Assembly (NCBI GenBank): GCA_036346405.1 | Contig: CM070566.1 | Span: 15,929,533 to 15,993,532, forward strand | DNA length: 64,000 bases | Direction of reading: 5' to 3' | Origin: Phyllostachys edulis | Taxonomy: Eukaryota > Streptophyta > Magnoliopsida > Poales > Poaceae | In this document: one piece after another, positions 1 through 11,823 of the stretch | How positions within the stretch are numbered: the first letter of the stretch is position 1 | How the letters are laid out: each line of letters begins with the position of its first letter | Position numbers and translations under genes: made by a program | Notes under the pieces: model-generated | Seen by the model: only the letters and a program-made list of their open reading frames with translations | Database searches by the model: none | What the model was told of the DNA's origin: nothing

Positions 1-932
1 GAGATATTTAATTTAGATGAATTTAAGAATAAGAATTAATCGACGGAATTGGAGTTCGTATGAAGGAGAACAAGCATCTGAAAGTTTGTTGGAATAGGAA
101 ATTGCCGAGAATTGAGAAGGAGGGGATTATTCTCTGGAATATTCCGTTTCTGAAATAACACAACAGATCAATTAAGCTGACATATGGGGCTCAATTGCTA
201 GAGAGTCAAAAGACACAGAAAGAAGGAAGTAGAGGAAAAAACAGAGGAGGGCAGCGGACGGCGACCGGCAAAATGGAACCCCGGCGAGGAGGTGGTCCCC
301 CGGGTGGTGGCAAGAGTAAAAAATAGGGGCAAAGAAAAGAAGCTGGGAAAGAAAGAAAGACAAAGAAGGTAGGAAAGAAAATGAAAGAAAATGAAAAAAC
401 AAGAAAAAGGGAAAAAGGAAGAAAAAAGGGAAAAAGAAGGAAAGGGCAAAAAGAAGTGGGCCGGAGAAAAAGAGTTGGGCTCGGCCCGAAGATATTTTGC
501 GGAAAATATTCAAATTACAAAATTTGAATTTGGATATGGAAAAGAGATTTGAATTGAGATGATGGAATTTGGATTTGAATTACAGACTAGAATTAAATAA
601 TTACAGAAACTCCAAAAGAAATCCAACACTTTGAAAATAATTAATTTAAATTAAATTTTACAAGAAGGAAAGAAATTTTGAGAAAACAGAAAAGAAATAA
701 ATTAAATTGAACTCCAAGAAATAACAATAGAACTTGGAAAAATCGAGAAAATAACTTGGAACCAGAGGAACTCAAACAAATAATACAGTTTTGAATTTAA
801 TTGAAGTTTGGTTTATTCATATTAAATTGTTTTTTTTTGAAATTTTGAATTAAGATTTAATTATTTCAAGAAAAATTCAACTGATTCTTTTTTATTTTGA
901 AAATTTCAAAAAGACAGGAAAAATAGGATGTG
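1..932 (-). mobile_element. Partial LTR of a long-LTR Ty3/gypsy element (reverse orientation)
   Basis: Read on the minus strand this starts TGTCACATCC at 932 and runs off the left edge of the window. Just outside it, plus-strand 933-949 is a pyrimidine run that reads TTAAGGGGGGTAGG on the minus strand, as a polypurine tract next to a 3' LTR should. The same family recurs in the same orientation at 15308-16482, 30497-32562 and 32583-36073. All copies share a block around 'gatgaatttaagaa' and a purine-rich stretch. Short ORFs here are translations of the purine-rich repeat and are not genes. Confidence 0.7.
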
Positions 933-2360
933 ACAAACCTACCCCCCTTAAATAGAATCTCGACCCAAAGATTCGGGCTGGCTAGAGAATAGGTGCGGGA
1001 ACTCGGATTTTGCTCACTCTTCCAAGTGACTTTCTCTTTTGAGCAAAACAAAACTGCAACGAATGCTGCATTGACTAAGGACTTACCAAGAATGACATTC
1101 TAAGCTGATTGGGCTTTTTTCGAGGTGACATGATTCACTCGTCCTCTTGCAGAAGGAAGTGGAGTCCTGGTGGCTTGACTTCAAGTCTGAGGTGTTCCTT
1201 GTCCTGCTCCTAGCGTAGAGGTTCTCGCTGGTGTAGCTCCCATGTTGAAGGGTTGAAAGGAATTGGTGTTGGGGCTTGCTTTCGTGGGCAACCATGGCAT
1301 AATGATTTGTCTCATGGCACTTAAAGAAAATGAATCCTAAGGGTAAACGATCTATCGATGAAGCTTGCTTTAGTGGGCAACTGTTGGTGTAGTGATCTGT
1401 CTCATGACAATTGAAATAGGTGACTCCTGTAGCTGGATTGTTGTTCCTCTAAGGTTGGTTGTTGATGCTATTCAAGTTGCACAATCCTAAAATAGTTGGG
1501 CGAGGTGTCGGTGCAGAGGTCCTGAAGGCGGTAGAGGAATTGAAATGAACAAAATGTTTTACAGAGATTCTGGCTCCCTACGGATGATTCCAGTGAGCTC
1601 CAGGCTGCATCATCTTCCTCTTGCGAGATTTTTCTAGCTTACAATGAGAATTTTTTATGAGCACAACCTTATCATCAAAATGCTAGAAAACCGCATAGTC
1701 GTTACCAACAGCTTGCACCTTAGGTTGAGGTTAAGTTTATGCTTGAAACGTTTCTAGTCTGAATCATCTGTGGCAACATCTTGTTGAGCGTAACGGAAAA
1801 GTTGAGTGAACTTGTTAATGTGTTCACTAACAAACATGCTTCCTTGATGTAAATCATAAAACTCATTTTTGTTCCTTTCCACTATGCCATCTAGAACATG
1901 AGAGTGGCCAAAAGCTGTTGAAAATTATGCCCAAGTAATAGCTTGTTGATTTTCATGGGCTGTATAAAAATTCTCCCACCATTCTGCGACAGTGCCCTCA
2001 AGCTAATGTGCGGTGTATAGAACCTTCTCGCAGTCATCACATCGTGCAATCGCAAGCTTCTTCTCTATGGAGCGCGGCCAGTCATCTGCGTCCAAGGGTT
2101 CAGAAGAGTTGGAGAAGGTAGGTGGATGTGTCCTCATGAACTCCGCCAACTTTGACTCCGGAAGAGCTGGTGGTGGTGGTGGCATGGCAGTTGCTTGGTT
2201 GTTCTGATTCAGCATAGTGACTAGAGCAGCAGCATTGTGGTTCTATTGATTTATCATTTGATTCATATTCTTCATCATGGCATTCATTAACTAGGTCTGA
2301 GCTACCATAAACTGGCCCAAGTTCTGGTCAGCTATTGCGGCCAGTGCTATAATATCCTAA
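933..2360 (-). pseudogene. Ty3/gypsy internal region relic (gag, with the end of pol)
   Basis: Minus-strand reading gives decayed Gag. A proline-rich start followed by KLAEFMRTHPPTFSNSSEP and a conserved 'DADDWPRSIEKKLAIARC' stretch lie at 2003-2215. A zinc-knuckle-like FNCHETDHYTNSCP lies near 1400-1440, with its first cysteine replaced by tyrosine. Closer to the LTR, about 940-1050, the reading resembles the last residues of a gypsy Pol (WVEILFKGGRFVTSYF). Most of protease, reverse transcriptase and integrase is therefore missing between gag and the pol tail. Many stops and frameshifts are present. This is either an internally deleted copy or a non-autonomous derivative. Confidence 0.65.
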
Positions 2361-3237
2361 TTAAACATAAAGCAAATAAGTGATTAGTACTGAAATTAAA
2401 TAGAATTAGAAAGAAAATTTTAGAATTTTGGGAAAGGAATGGGCCACCAACCCATTTTTTTAAGTGGGGAGGAACCTGGTCATTGTGGCCCTAAGCCATG
2501 ACTGTCCACTAGAAGGAAAGGAGGGGAGGGATCAACTAAACCCTAACACCCCTGCTATAGTGCCGTAAACGCACTGTAGCACACTGGTACTGTAGCACTC
2601 CCCTTCCCTGCTGCTATGCCAAGAGGAGGAGAAGAGGAGAAAGGAAGAGGAAGAGGGAGAAGGAAGGGGAAAGGTAGTACTCGTGGGGATTTCAACGGGA
2701 TCCAACATGGTTGTCTAGGGTGATTTTTGATTCCCCAACAGATAGTGTAATTCTTTTTTCTATGCGAATTGTTGTCGAATATCATATCGGTTCCCTGCTG
2801 TTAGTGGATCGGTAATCTACAGTTCTGTTGATCCGTAGATTTGAATCAGTTCAATGCGAAATTAGGGATTTATGTCTCCTATAGAGAAGTAGATAATTTC
2901 AATAGCTTTTTGTAAAGTCTTGGTTTACATTATTTGGATGAGTAGATAATTAGTTATGATTTTTACAATCCGAGTGTCTATTCAGTTATTAGGTTTCGGA
3001 CAACAAACATAGTTTTGCAAATTAAAATTTGAAATTGGATGAATTTGGACTTTTGGTCTTCAAGACATAGATAGATAACTTTATAAGGATTCCAGAGAAT
3101 CCAAGATCATATTTTTTTTTACAAGTATAATGGGAGTTATGGAATTTTGAATCATACGATTCAGTTCTATCTTTCTGTTGGGGACGGCCAGAGAAAAATG
3201 TTATGTTAGCGAAATTTGTTGCACAAAAGAAAAGTTA
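2361..3237. other. Unassigned transposon-rich spacer
   Basis: I see no gene here. The stretch has a purine-rich run (about 2620-2675), a short GC-richer part with repeated 'actgtagcac', and AT-rich sequence. It lies between a minus-strand gypsy relic and a plus-strand pol tail, so it is probably LTR or leader sequence too decayed to assign. No primer binding site for the minus-strand relic is visible. Confidence 0.4.
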
Positions 3238-3470
3238 GAATACATTTGTTAGTGATGAGGACATCACTCCTTCGGATACACGCACTACACAACATCCTCC
3301 AGATCTGGTTGCTAAACTACAAGATCCTATGACAAGAGCTCGTGCACGTCACTTAAATTATAAGGTGAGCTCGTTTCTAGGTGCTAATAATTTATCTATG
3401 CAGAATGGTATGCTACCTAAAAATTGTGATCTTCTATTACTTAGGAATAATAGGGAGGATCCAAACCGTC
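3238..3470 (+). pseudogene. C-terminal tail of a Ty3/gypsy Pol polyprotein
   Basis: The plus-strand reading contains MTRARARHLNYKVSSFLGAN and then NGMLPKNCDLLLLRNN. This is the pattern seen at the very end of grass gypsy polyproteins, where a 'P(M/I)TRARA..LN..V..FL' stretch is followed by a leucine-rich tail. It is cut off upstream at about 3238 and followed by a purine run (AGGGAGGA near 3449) and then LTR-like sequence. The pol tail therefore sits directly upstream of the LTR whose other side carries a primer binding site. Confidence 0.55.
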
Positions 3471-4168
3471 TACGCCCAGGTTCCCAAGGGCTACGACCAG
3501 TCCTACGATCTGCAAGCTCTCGACTGTGTGTACCCGCTCTCTGACCGAGATCTTCACGACTGTGTCTTAAGCTCACGACCACCCCACGACTAGGTCGCCA
3601 GATCTATGACTGTGTCTCAAGCTCTACGACTGTGCCCACGACCCGGATGGCGACCACGTTGGGTGTTGGTCAGAGACATTGAAATAAGGTGTTGCGTCAC
3701 CGTTTTGGGCCTAATAAGGCCTTGTAAGCGTGGCGAGGTCAAAGCCCAGGATGTGTACGCCTCTCCACATGGCAGCACAACCCTAGGGCAACCTCCTCAT
3801 GTTCTCTTCCCCCCTATATATTGCAAAGAACCACCACAGTTTAGGATTGGGTTTTTCTTATATTATTCTGCCACTTTGCAGTTTCGTCGCTTGTTCGGTT
3901 TGAGGAACCCCACTTGTGAACTTCATCTATATTCGCAATATAATTCAAATTGCATCTACCTTGTTCTTGTGAGTTGCTTCGATTGCTTGCAGGAATCATA
4001 ACCCTCGTGGTAAGGTCGATCGCATGCAAGCGTGGTTGATAATGACCGTCGTGCGAGTGTAGCGAATTGCGAGGTGATGATCTGCGGGTCGGAAGCCTCA
4101 AAGCGTCAACGTCCTCACGACGAAATCAATCGAACCTATCGGAAGATCGGGCCACCGTGGTTCATCAA
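3470..4168 (+). mobile_element. LTR of the Ty3/gypsy element carrying the gag at 9849
   Basis: The right edge is fixed by the primer binding site at 4170. The left edge is approximate and placed after the pol tail and purine run. A TATA-like TATATATT lies at 3815-3822, about 350 bp before the primer binding site, as expected for an LTR promoter followed by R and U5. The segment is rich in 'cacgactgtg'-type short repeats around 3490-3640. Clean TG and CA ends were not identified, so the LTR call rests on its position between the pol tail and the primer binding site. Confidence 0.5.
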
Positions 4169-4169
4169 G

Positions 4170-4185
4170 TGGTATCAGAGCCAGG
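4170..4185 (+). other. Primer binding site (initiator-Met tRNA type)
   Basis: TGGTATCAGAGCCAGG matches the complement of the 3' end of plant initiator methionine tRNA, the usual primer for Ty3/gypsy and Ty1/copia reverse transcription. It marks the start of the internal region of the plus-strand gypsy element. Confidence 0.9.
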
Positions 4186-4389
4186 TTGCCCATTAGGTAA
4201 TCTCATTTATCCCCTTTTGTTAGTTGTTTTCCATCACCTAGAGTCCAGAAAATTGCCCCACAAAAAGTTTTAGATCTTAGTTCTTTCGTTGTCCAAACCA
4301 CTTTGTGCCTTTCGTAGTTGTGTTTTCAGTTTTCGCGTTGTTGAATTCGAGTCCATCGTCAGTGTCTTTGTTGCTAGTCTAGTCATCGT

Positions 4390-7300
4390 TGTAACGTCCC
4401 AAAATTTGGCTTTTCAAAAATCTTTTGAGTAGTTTAGGTCCCTGGAAAATTTCACCAATTTTATTTGAATTAATAAAGCTTAATTGGAAATTTCCTAAAT
4501 TAAAAATATTTAAATTGACTAATCTAAACATCAATTAAAATAAAAAAAAAACTATGTTATTTAGCTTCCTTGTGTTCCAAGGAATTTTCTAGTATTTTCT
4601 GAGATTTTTCTGGATTTATTTGCTATTTATTTGGATCTCCTTGATTTTTGGGATTTTCTTTAATTCCGAAAATCACCCTGTTTCTCTCTCCTGTCGCATG
4701 CCGGGTACTGTTCATCTGAATCCTGTGTGCTACAGTAATCACGAAATACTGTTCGTGTCATATCCCCAAGCGAAGCCAAACCGAACAGCCGAGAGTCCCG
4801 TTCTATTCCCGTACGTGAGCAAACAAATATTCCAAAAGAAACGCTTCCTTTTTCTCTCTCCTGCCGCCTGCTACAGTAACCGTCGGTTACTGTTCACATC
4901 TAATTCCAGCCGAGCGCCCGTTTCCAGCAGAGTTTAGTTCCTGGACGGGATCAAACCAAAACTTCCAAATTTGATATCTTTCTCCACGGTGCAGGTAAAG
5001 GTGAACCGTTTACGCTCACGCGTCCGTCTTGATCTTCTCTTTCAATCCCCTAAATTAGTTTCCTCTAAACCAATCTATTTTCGTCGCCATCTGCAGAATA
5101 CCGAGCTCTACCCTAAAGGTCTTCTCTGGCGAGTTGCGCCTACATCCGACGTCCGCCGGCCGAACCGTCTGCGGCGTTGGCTTCACGTCGTCGTCCTCTA
5201 CGTCATGGTTCCATCCACTTTGCCCAAAGATCACCGGAGCCATGTCAAGCCGTAAAGTCGAACCACGTTCGTCGCGTTGCTCGCTTCGTCGGTGAGTTTT
5301 TCCAAAATCCGATCACACCATCGCGTCCAGCTCGTCGTTTCCTTTCCGTTTTGCCCCTTCGCCGCCGCCGCGTCGCCTCCGACCACCGGCCACCCCGTGC
5401 GCACTGTTCATGTATGTGTATACGTATGTGTTCAGGAGATGTGTTCAGTTCCCTGTTGTTTCTAAACCAATGCATGTAGTAATTCTTTTTCTAATACATG
5501 CTCTCTATTAATTCATTGTTTAGCCCTTGCTTTGCCATCTAGATCTCAAAATCTGCATCCCATGCCATGATGCGCCATAGCAGGCCGAACAACTCCAGTT
5601 TCCCTGTTCGTTCTTCTCTGTTCTATGCGTTTCTTCCTGTTTGCGTTTCATGCCTGAAGCGTGATCCCTCTCCTCTATCTTTCTCTAATCTCTTGTATGC
5701 AGGCTAATAGATCTCTCTGTCACTTTGTGCCATGCTAATTGCCGCCGTGCGCCAAATCAGCCTTGCATTGTTGCGTTTCATCTCTTTTGCTTCGTTCTTG
5801 TCTTTGTCCAAAACGAACGTATGCATCTCTAGGGCTTTGTGGTGGTTGCCTCTCTCCTCGTGTATGTCCAACTTGCTTTGTCAATTCCATGTCCCATGCG
5901 CCACCAGACTGTTGTTCTTGTAGCATCATGTCACGCCCCTATGCACATGAACCACCAAGCTTCGCTATGCTTGAGTGTTTTCGGTCTATCTTGGTGTTCG
6001 TTTGCCTCTGATTGTTTCCCTGTCGATTCTCTCCTTTCCCCTCTTCCACGTGGGTCCATGAGCAAATACTTCTTTCTCTAATCCTTGCTTGCCTGCTAAC
6101 AGTTCTCCTGTTAACATGCCAACGCCACCATGCGCATGGATCAGGCCGAACATGCTCCTCTGATGTTTTTCTTCTCTGGAGTCCAAGCAGCGCAGGTGCT
6201 CTATGTTTTCCTCTGTTAGTTCGATCTGTGCTTTCAGTTCTGACTGCTTGCATGTTGGCTTCCTTCCTTTTCCTCTCTTCCATGTGGGTCCCAACAGTAT
6301 ATACCTTTACCTATGTGCTTTCTTGGACCATGCATGCATGAAGTAGATGTCAGTACAAGATGTGTGTATGTGCGCTAACACATGCATTTTCCTTGTCTGA
6401 CCTTCTGATGTGTGGCCCTCTTGCCATTCAATTAATTCAAACCATATATCTATTCATCTCCCTTACATGTGGACCCCACATGTCATCTACCTATTAGAAA
6501 CCCTAATTATCTCTCTCTCTTACATGCGGTCCCGCATGATAGTCAAACCCTAGCCTTGAGCTTGGTCCACCGTGGACTAGCATATCTCTGTGGAACTGGT
6601 CCATAGACTAGTCGCCCACATGTCAACCCTAATCATATTTTCGGGAATTAATTTAATTCTTGAAAAGTCCTTTTGTCTTGTTGGCTCATTTGTCATTCTC
6701 TTTACCTTATTTCTAGAAATATTATAATTCTAGAAATTCAATTATCCAGTGGGTCCCACCTGTCATCCACTGTTCCTTTTCGGAAACTAACTTAATTTCT
6801 GAAATTCAATTATCCAGTTGGTCCCACATGTCATTCACTACCTTTGTTCTCTCTCTCACTTACCAGTGGACCCCACTTGTAAGTCTCCAATTCTGTTTAT
6901 TTTATTTAATCCGAAGGAATATTCTTTTCTCTATTAAGTTCATCATTTCATGTGATCTTCCAAAGCTCATATCTTTTGAATCCGAACTCCGATTAAGTCC
7001 ATTCAAATTCATAAATTCATCTCAATTCAATATCTATTTATCTGAGATTTTTTTTCTTGGAGTTTATTTATTTATTTAGTTTATTTGCTTGTTGCGAGTA
7101 CACGTCGATACTCTGAGAAGTGCTGATCAAGAAGGAGCTGAAGGTCAAGACAGTAGAAGATTAAAGACTAAATAAGATCGTCATTGCTAACAAGGCAAGT
7201 CATACCTTTGATCATATTGAATCCCAGATTTCAAAAGTTACTTTGATTCAAATTATTGCATTTACTTTAAGTATTTATTTAAATGCTTTTGGGTTTAGTT

Positions 7301-8754
7301 ATTAATCCAATTTGTTATAACCTCCTTGTCTACTTGTTATGTCTTAATCTTTTGTCACCCTAGCATGGTTATTTATTAGTTGGTACTATTGTAGCACCAA
7401 CGTGGGTTGGTTAGATGCGATTAGATTGCTTAGCCGTGCCACGAATCACCTTTTCATGTAAAGTTGCAATTATCAACTTGACTAAGTGACTATGGAACTA
7501 TGTGATAAAACTGTGTGTACTGTGTGCTATTATGGCATGTGTTGCACTTAACCAACTGGGTAAGAAAAGAATTAGACTGAGGCAAGTGGTGGAAACTGTG
7601 TGACATGGTGGCTGTGTGAATTGGGGATATGAATCTGTGTGTCAAAATAATCTGTGTGGCTTAGTTAGAAATTGGAAGTCTTGTCTTGGTCAATTAAAGA
7701 CTTAACTTTGTGCGCCATTGAACTGGGCCTCTCGTACAACCACATGCCTGTTATGGGACGGGCCTAACTTAGTAAGTTACGGAGTCTTAACATTGATTAC
7801 TCAGGTAGTAGGTTAGGCTCAGTGATGGGTAGAGGTGTGTGCTACCATGTAGTCGCATCGCGAGACGGTTCGCCGCTTCCCTGTCCAACGGTGTGTGTCA
7901 TACCAATCGCTGTGTATAGTTTGGTATGATGGTTCGTAAGCACACTAGGAGTGTCAATGTTGAGATGAAGTTTCTGGAAGGTTTTGTTATAATCAGTGTA
8001 GGCCACGCTGGTTATATCTTGTGGGTAAAGTGTACAAACTCTGCAGAGTGTTAAAACAATCTATTCGAATAGCCGCATCCGTGGTCATGGACATGCTCGG
8101 GGATTTCACACGAGGGGTAGATTTTCATAAAACTGTGTGGGAAGGGAGCTGTGTGGTCTAAATCATATGGCTATGTGAATAATCTGTTTAGGCTGTGTGT
8201 CTTTGTGAAATCAAACTGTTAAAATTAAATATTGTTTATTTGTTTTACTGTATGCTTTCAATCTATTATTTGTATTCAATTGCAAATGTTGCATTTCTGC
8301 AAAATAGCCACAGAATGCCATTCCTTTGGAATAAGCCTCCATGTATAATTGCATTTCTGTGGTATGACTTGCGAGTACGGTTGTGTACTCATGCTTGCTT
8401 TGACGAATCAAGCAGAAGTGAAGGAATCGCCAGTCAACAAGGTCTACTTCAAGGATCGTGGAGAACTAGGTCGCGCACCCCAGCCGATTGCCTGTGGGCA
8501 TATGGATGGGCTTCACTGGAGTTATCCCGTTTCGTTCCGCTGTAGCTTCATTGAGCTTTTTGCCTTCTGAGGCATTAATTGTAAGCTTTGACCTTAAGGT
8601 CTTTACTCTGATGTTTATTGTATTTGCCTATTTATTAGTTATCTTTGTTTATGGAATTGATGTTTCACTGATGTTGTCACTATGTGCACTAGCGTGATTC
8701 TGGACTAGTGCAGTATACACAGAGGGTCCAGAATTGTATTTTTGGGTCTCGACA
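4390..8754 (+). mobile_element. 4,365-bp solo LTR nested in the gypsy leader
   Basis: The element begins TGTAACGTCCC and ends GGGTCTCGACA. It is flanked by a perfect 5-bp duplication, ATCGT at 4385-4389 and ATCGT at 8755-8759. No primer binding site, polypurine tract or gag/pol reading lies inside, so this is one LTR left after LTR-LTR recombination. It is unusually long for an LTR. Its sequence resembles, in reverse, the LTR pieces at 32583-36073 and 45364-46869; for example the end motif 'ctctgtgtat' and the 'tctgcagagtgtt' block near 8040 are shared. ORFs inside it are short and have no recognisable product. Confidence 0.85.
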
Positions 8755-8759
8755 ATCGT

Positions 8760-9069
8760 GATCTAGTTTCTAGCGTCAAGTTTTTGTTGTTTTAGTCATC
8801 GTGTATCTCAGCTTGCCCTTGGCTGCATCCGTTGTTTTGTCTGCTATAGCCGAGATCGTGTCATCACCCTCTTCCGACCACCTCCTCGTGTTCGACCACC
8901 TAGTCGGATACGCCCACATCCTCGGGTTCGACCACCCAGTCGGATTCGACCACCTCCTCGAGTTCGACCACCTCCTCGAATTCGACTACCTCTTCGAGTT
9001 CGACCACCTCTTCGGATTCGACCACCTCCCTTTTCGACCACCTCTTCGGATTCGACCACCTAGCCAAAG

Positions 9070-9104
<35 letters not shown>

Positions 9105-9848
9105 ATTCGACCACCATCTTTTTATTACCTTTCGACCACCTAGCCAAAGTTCAGAGAGAGAGAGAGAGAGAGAGTCGGATTCGACCACCCAGTCGAATTC
9201 GACCACCATCTTTTTATTACCTTTATACCCCTGCTCTCCGGAAACAGTTTGTGACCCACTCACCTCTCACCTCTTTGGACCTAGAAAAGGTAGCAGAAGA
9301 GTTTTGAGCTTGTGTCGCATTTGCAAAAAGAAAAAGAAAAAAAAAGAAAGCAAGGAGCAAAGAGTGCAAAAAAAAAAGGAATTCAAAAAAAAGGGGAATT
9401 CAAAAAAAAAAAAGAAGAGGAATTCAAAAAAAAATAAAGAAGAAGAAGGAGAAATCAGTTGCTTTGCGAATTTTGTTCCATTGTGCTTGTACCTACCCTA
9501 TTTTTTCGGCTTGCTTGAGCTGGTTCTAGGAACACGTTTGGGCGACAAGAATCGTGATTTAGTACCATGGACTTTGATTCACTTTGCTAACTGTTTTCAT
9601 TATCGCTATTCCTTGCTACAAAATTTTGCTGTCCGAGCTCCACATACTTTCGCCCTCAGATTTGGATCCTCGCATTCGCCATCCGCCGCGGTCGTACATC
9701 CCACCTTCTCCGATCATACCACCTGCTGCAATTGGTAAGAAATTCATAAGAGCTTGGTAAGACACTTGAGAGTGTGTGATCCCACCTCCCACCACCTAGT
9801 AGTTGATAGAGATAATATCTTTGTGTTGTCTTTTGTCTTCTACTAACC
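8760..9848 (+). repeat. Repetitive leader of the gypsy element: TTCGACCACC array, (GA)n and A-rich tracts
   Basis: From about 8870 to 9060 a 12-18 bp unit around TTCGACCACCTC repeats more than ten times; in one frame it reads as FDHL-type repeats. A unit of about 100 bp holding 'cacctagccaaagttc' plus a (GA)n run is then duplicated (about 9058-9135 and 9136-9215). From 9325 to 9450 the DNA is almost pure purine with several 'gaattcaaaaaaa' units. The stretch joins the primer binding site to gag once the nested solo LTR is discounted. It is probably untranslated leader. Confidence 0.7.
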
Positions 9849-11066
9849 ATGGCAAGTGAGGAATTAGAGGCGCAAGAGTGTGTTTTGAGGGAAGAGCTCA
9901 CGACGGTGTTGGATGAGCACCGCCATGCTATTAATGACGACATTGATAGGAAGTTTGCAGAAACAAATGCTACACTACAGCAACTCAATGATAGTATCGC
10001 AATGCTCAACACACGCATTGATGTTTTGGCCAATCAACCACCAAACAATGGGCGTGTGGATCCTCATGGTGCAGCCCATGACCGTGAGTTTGACAATGAA
10101 AATGAGATGCACAACCACGACGCCTTTGATGCACAACAACGGAACCGGTTGAACTTCAACTGTCAAGGTATGAGAGGTAATAACGCTCAGCAACATAATG
10201 CCCGTGTTAATGATGATCCATATGCTAAAGTCAAGTTTACTATAGCATCTTTTGTGGGTGCTTATGATGTTAAAACATATCTAGATTGGGAGTTGACGGT
10301 AGAACAGAAATTTAATGCTCACTTAGTTCCTGAAGTGCATAGAGTTAGACAAGCCACAAGTGAATTTAAAAACTTTGCCATCATTTGGTGGAATAGGGTA
10401 TGCAATGATGGATTAGCGCCTACTACTTGGGATGCTTTAAAGGTTGCTATGCGTAACAGATTTGTTCCACCTTCTTTTAAACGTGACTTGCTTAAGAAAT
10501 TGCAGCGCTTAAACCAAGGCAATAGATCCATAGAAGAATATTATCAAGAGCTACAAATTAGTATGTTGCGTTGTGATATTATTGAGGATGAAGAAGCTAC
10601 GATGGCACGTCTTTATGGAGGATTAACACGTGAAATTCAGGACATAGTTGATTACAAAGAATATGATAGTGTCCCTAGATTGTTTCAACTTGCATGTTTG
10701 GCAGAAAAGAAATTGCAGGAACGACAGCAGAGGCCAAGGAACATTTTTGGAAGCACATCTACACCAAGAACAACGCCGGGGCAAGTTAAAACAGTCCCAC
10801 CTTCAGTTACACGGTCTGCTGCCCCCTCCTCGAGTAGGACGTGTTCAGCAGCACCTCCGACACCATCACATGCACCCGAGGTAAGCAAATCTACTAATGT
10901 GCATGCCCTAGCCAAGAGTTCTTCTTCGGTTGCTTCCACGAACCATACGACTGGGATTATTTGCCACCGTTGCAAGGGAATGGGCCACGTCATGAGGGAC
11001 TGCCCAAGTCAGCGAGCATACCTTGCCACTGCGGACGGAGGTCACTACAACAAAACTATCATATAA
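9849..11066 (+). pseudogene. Ty3/gypsy Gag, interrupted by a CACTA insertion
   Basis: The ORF starts MASEELEAQECVLREEL. It has a predicted coiled-coil N-terminal part (about residues 1-60, heptad-like), a central retrotransposon Gag domain (about 130-290, with WWNRVCNDG and LQRLNQGNRSIEEYYQEL) and a CCHC zinc knuckle CHRCKGMGHVMRDC near residue 375. Gag forms the virus-like particle and binds the element RNA. The true frame stops being element sequence at 11042, where the CACTA begins. The last few residues before the stop at 11066 come from the CACTA terminus. The frame resumes without loss at 14678, so the gag was open when the CACTA landed. Confidence 0.85.
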
Positions 11067-11333
11067 AGATGTTTTTATTTTGATGCTTTAATATCTGTTT
11101 CTACATCGAGAAACACCTCGTATGTAAAGACGCTTCTCGGGACGTTTTATACCACGCCACATAATCTCTAACCGGCATCTCTCCACCTCCCCACGTACGC
11201 CTCCGTCTCTCCACCTCCTCATCTCTTCAACCTCCCAACATATATCCAATCTCCGGCTCTCCGCCATTGCCATATCAGCAGCTTCTATCTCACACATGTT
11301 CACTCCATTGCATCCTCACCTTCCACTCGGGGG

Positions 11334-11715
11334 CAGGGGTTTTTTTCTCGGACAATTATCGCCGATAATCGCCGATTATCCATTCTATCGCCCCCCCCCC
11401 CCCGATTGAAATTCAAATCGGTTCCGAATTTTCAAATTCGGATGAATTTTGTCCAAAAAAAATCAAATTTCTTGAATTTTGTTCAGTTGATGAATGAGTG
11501 AAGTAATACAAGCCCATCTAAATCTTGCCAGCATGCTAACTAGCTCAGTTGATGATTTTTGTTCGAATTTGACTATTTTTTGAATTTAAATTCCGAAAAA
11601 TTCAATTTTTTTTTGAAATTTTCGGCCGAATTTGGCCGAAAATTTCCGAAAACCGGCTGTATCGGCTGTATCGGGGGTACCCGGTAAAAAAAAATTTCCG
11701 ATTAAAAAAACCCTG
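11334..11715. mobile_element. 382-bp hAT-type MITE nested in the CACTA
   Basis: The ends are CAGGGGTTTTTTT and, inverted, CAGGGTTTTTTT. A perfect 8-bp duplication CTCGGGGG flanks it (11326-11333 and 11716-11723), the size made by hAT transposases. It is AT-rich inside and holds a run of about 14 C near 11390-11404 and several 'ttcaaattcgg'-like units. No ORF. Confidence 0.85.
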
Positions 11716-11823
11716 CTCGGGGGAGGCTTCTTATCACCAAAAGCCCACCCGGAGTAGCGCTACCCAGAAGCTCTCTTCGTCCCCGGCGAAGCCACGCGCG
11801 TCGATGAGGCCGTCGCCCATGGC

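Noticed and set aside
172..513. Minus-strand ORFs rich in Phe/Leu/Ser that look like a membrane protein
   Set aside because: They are the pyrimidine-rich strand of a purine-rich LTR repeat; the same block recurs at other LTR copies without a kept frame.
5177..6341. Cluster of overlapping 60-114 aa ORFs on both strands
   Set aside because: All lie inside the solo LTR 4390-8754, have no domain and contain low-complexity Cys/Ser runs.
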